Positions 42,628 through 42,629 of a DNA stretch of 42,629 nt are shown piece by piece; the first letter of the stretch is position 1; the number at the start of each line of letters is the position of its first letter. The stretch is from IMG/VR virus record IMGVR_UViG_3300007540_000030, positions 1-42,629 of that record. One strand, written 5' to 3'. The stretch comes from a virus. The notes beneath the pieces are model-generated. The model saw only the letters and a list, made by a program, of their open reading frames with translations. It did no database searches and was not told where the DNA came from. The position numbers and the translations under genes are program-made.

Positions 42628-42629
42628 GA

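Noticed and set aside
1-42629. CRISPR arrays, tRNA genes, insertion sequences or retroelements
   Set aside because: No direct-repeat/spacer pattern, cloverleaf-like segment, transposase, integrase or reverse transcriptase motif was noticed on either strand.

Overview
The window is a late structural region of a contractile-tailed phage (myovirus morphology) with T4-type head and tail proteins. It is moderately AT-rich and almost gap-free. Its gp23-type capsid protein, gp21-type protease, gp18/gp19 sheath and tube, gp13 and gp15 neck/terminator proteins, and a probable gp55-type late sigma factor place it among T4-related, probably environmental or marine, myoviruses. No host gene, tRNA, insertion sequence, integrase or CRISPR array is seen. 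Portal, terminase and most or all of the tape-measure gene are not in the window.

Almost everything is on the minus strand, so transcription runs from high to low coordinates. Right part (42.6 to 26.2 kb) is a contiguous baseplate cassette: the end of an unidentified helical protein (possibly tape measure), a probable tube-initiator protein, a gp53/LysM adaptor, a hub protein, an OB-fold/beta-helix spike, a 1020-residue LamG-containing protein, a gp25 wedge, a gp6/J wedge and a giant gp7/gpI-type wedge. This order resembles P2/Mu-like phages and extracellular contractile injection systems more than the dispersed T4 arrangement. Middle part (26.2 to 13.6 kb) encodes four receptor-facing or fibre-like proteins of 2118, 191, 1334 and 543 residues. 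Two pairs among them share terminal attachment modules.

Next (13.6 to 8.9 kb) come a 34-residue single-pass membrane peptide coupled to a lipoprotein-like membrane protein, then the prohead module: an acidic protein, a lysine-rich protein, gp21-like protease, gp22-like scaffold and gp23-like capsid protein. A strong terminator follows the capsid gene. The tail-completion module (8.8 to 3.8 kb) holds gp13-like, gp15-like, a small 80-residue protein, sheath and tube, closed by a second hairpin terminator. An unrecognised 824-residue protein follows.

The left 1.3 kb changes strand repeatedly. A PD-(D/E)xK nuclease lies on the plus strand, a 109-residue protein and a thioredoxin-like protein on the minus strand, and the 3' end of a gp55-like sigma factor on the plus strand at the edge. 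An AT-rich element of the form CTAWATAAY recurs a few bases upstream of several start codons and is a candidate late promoter read by that sigma factor. Many gene junctions are TAATG overlaps, suggesting translational coupling across the virion operons.
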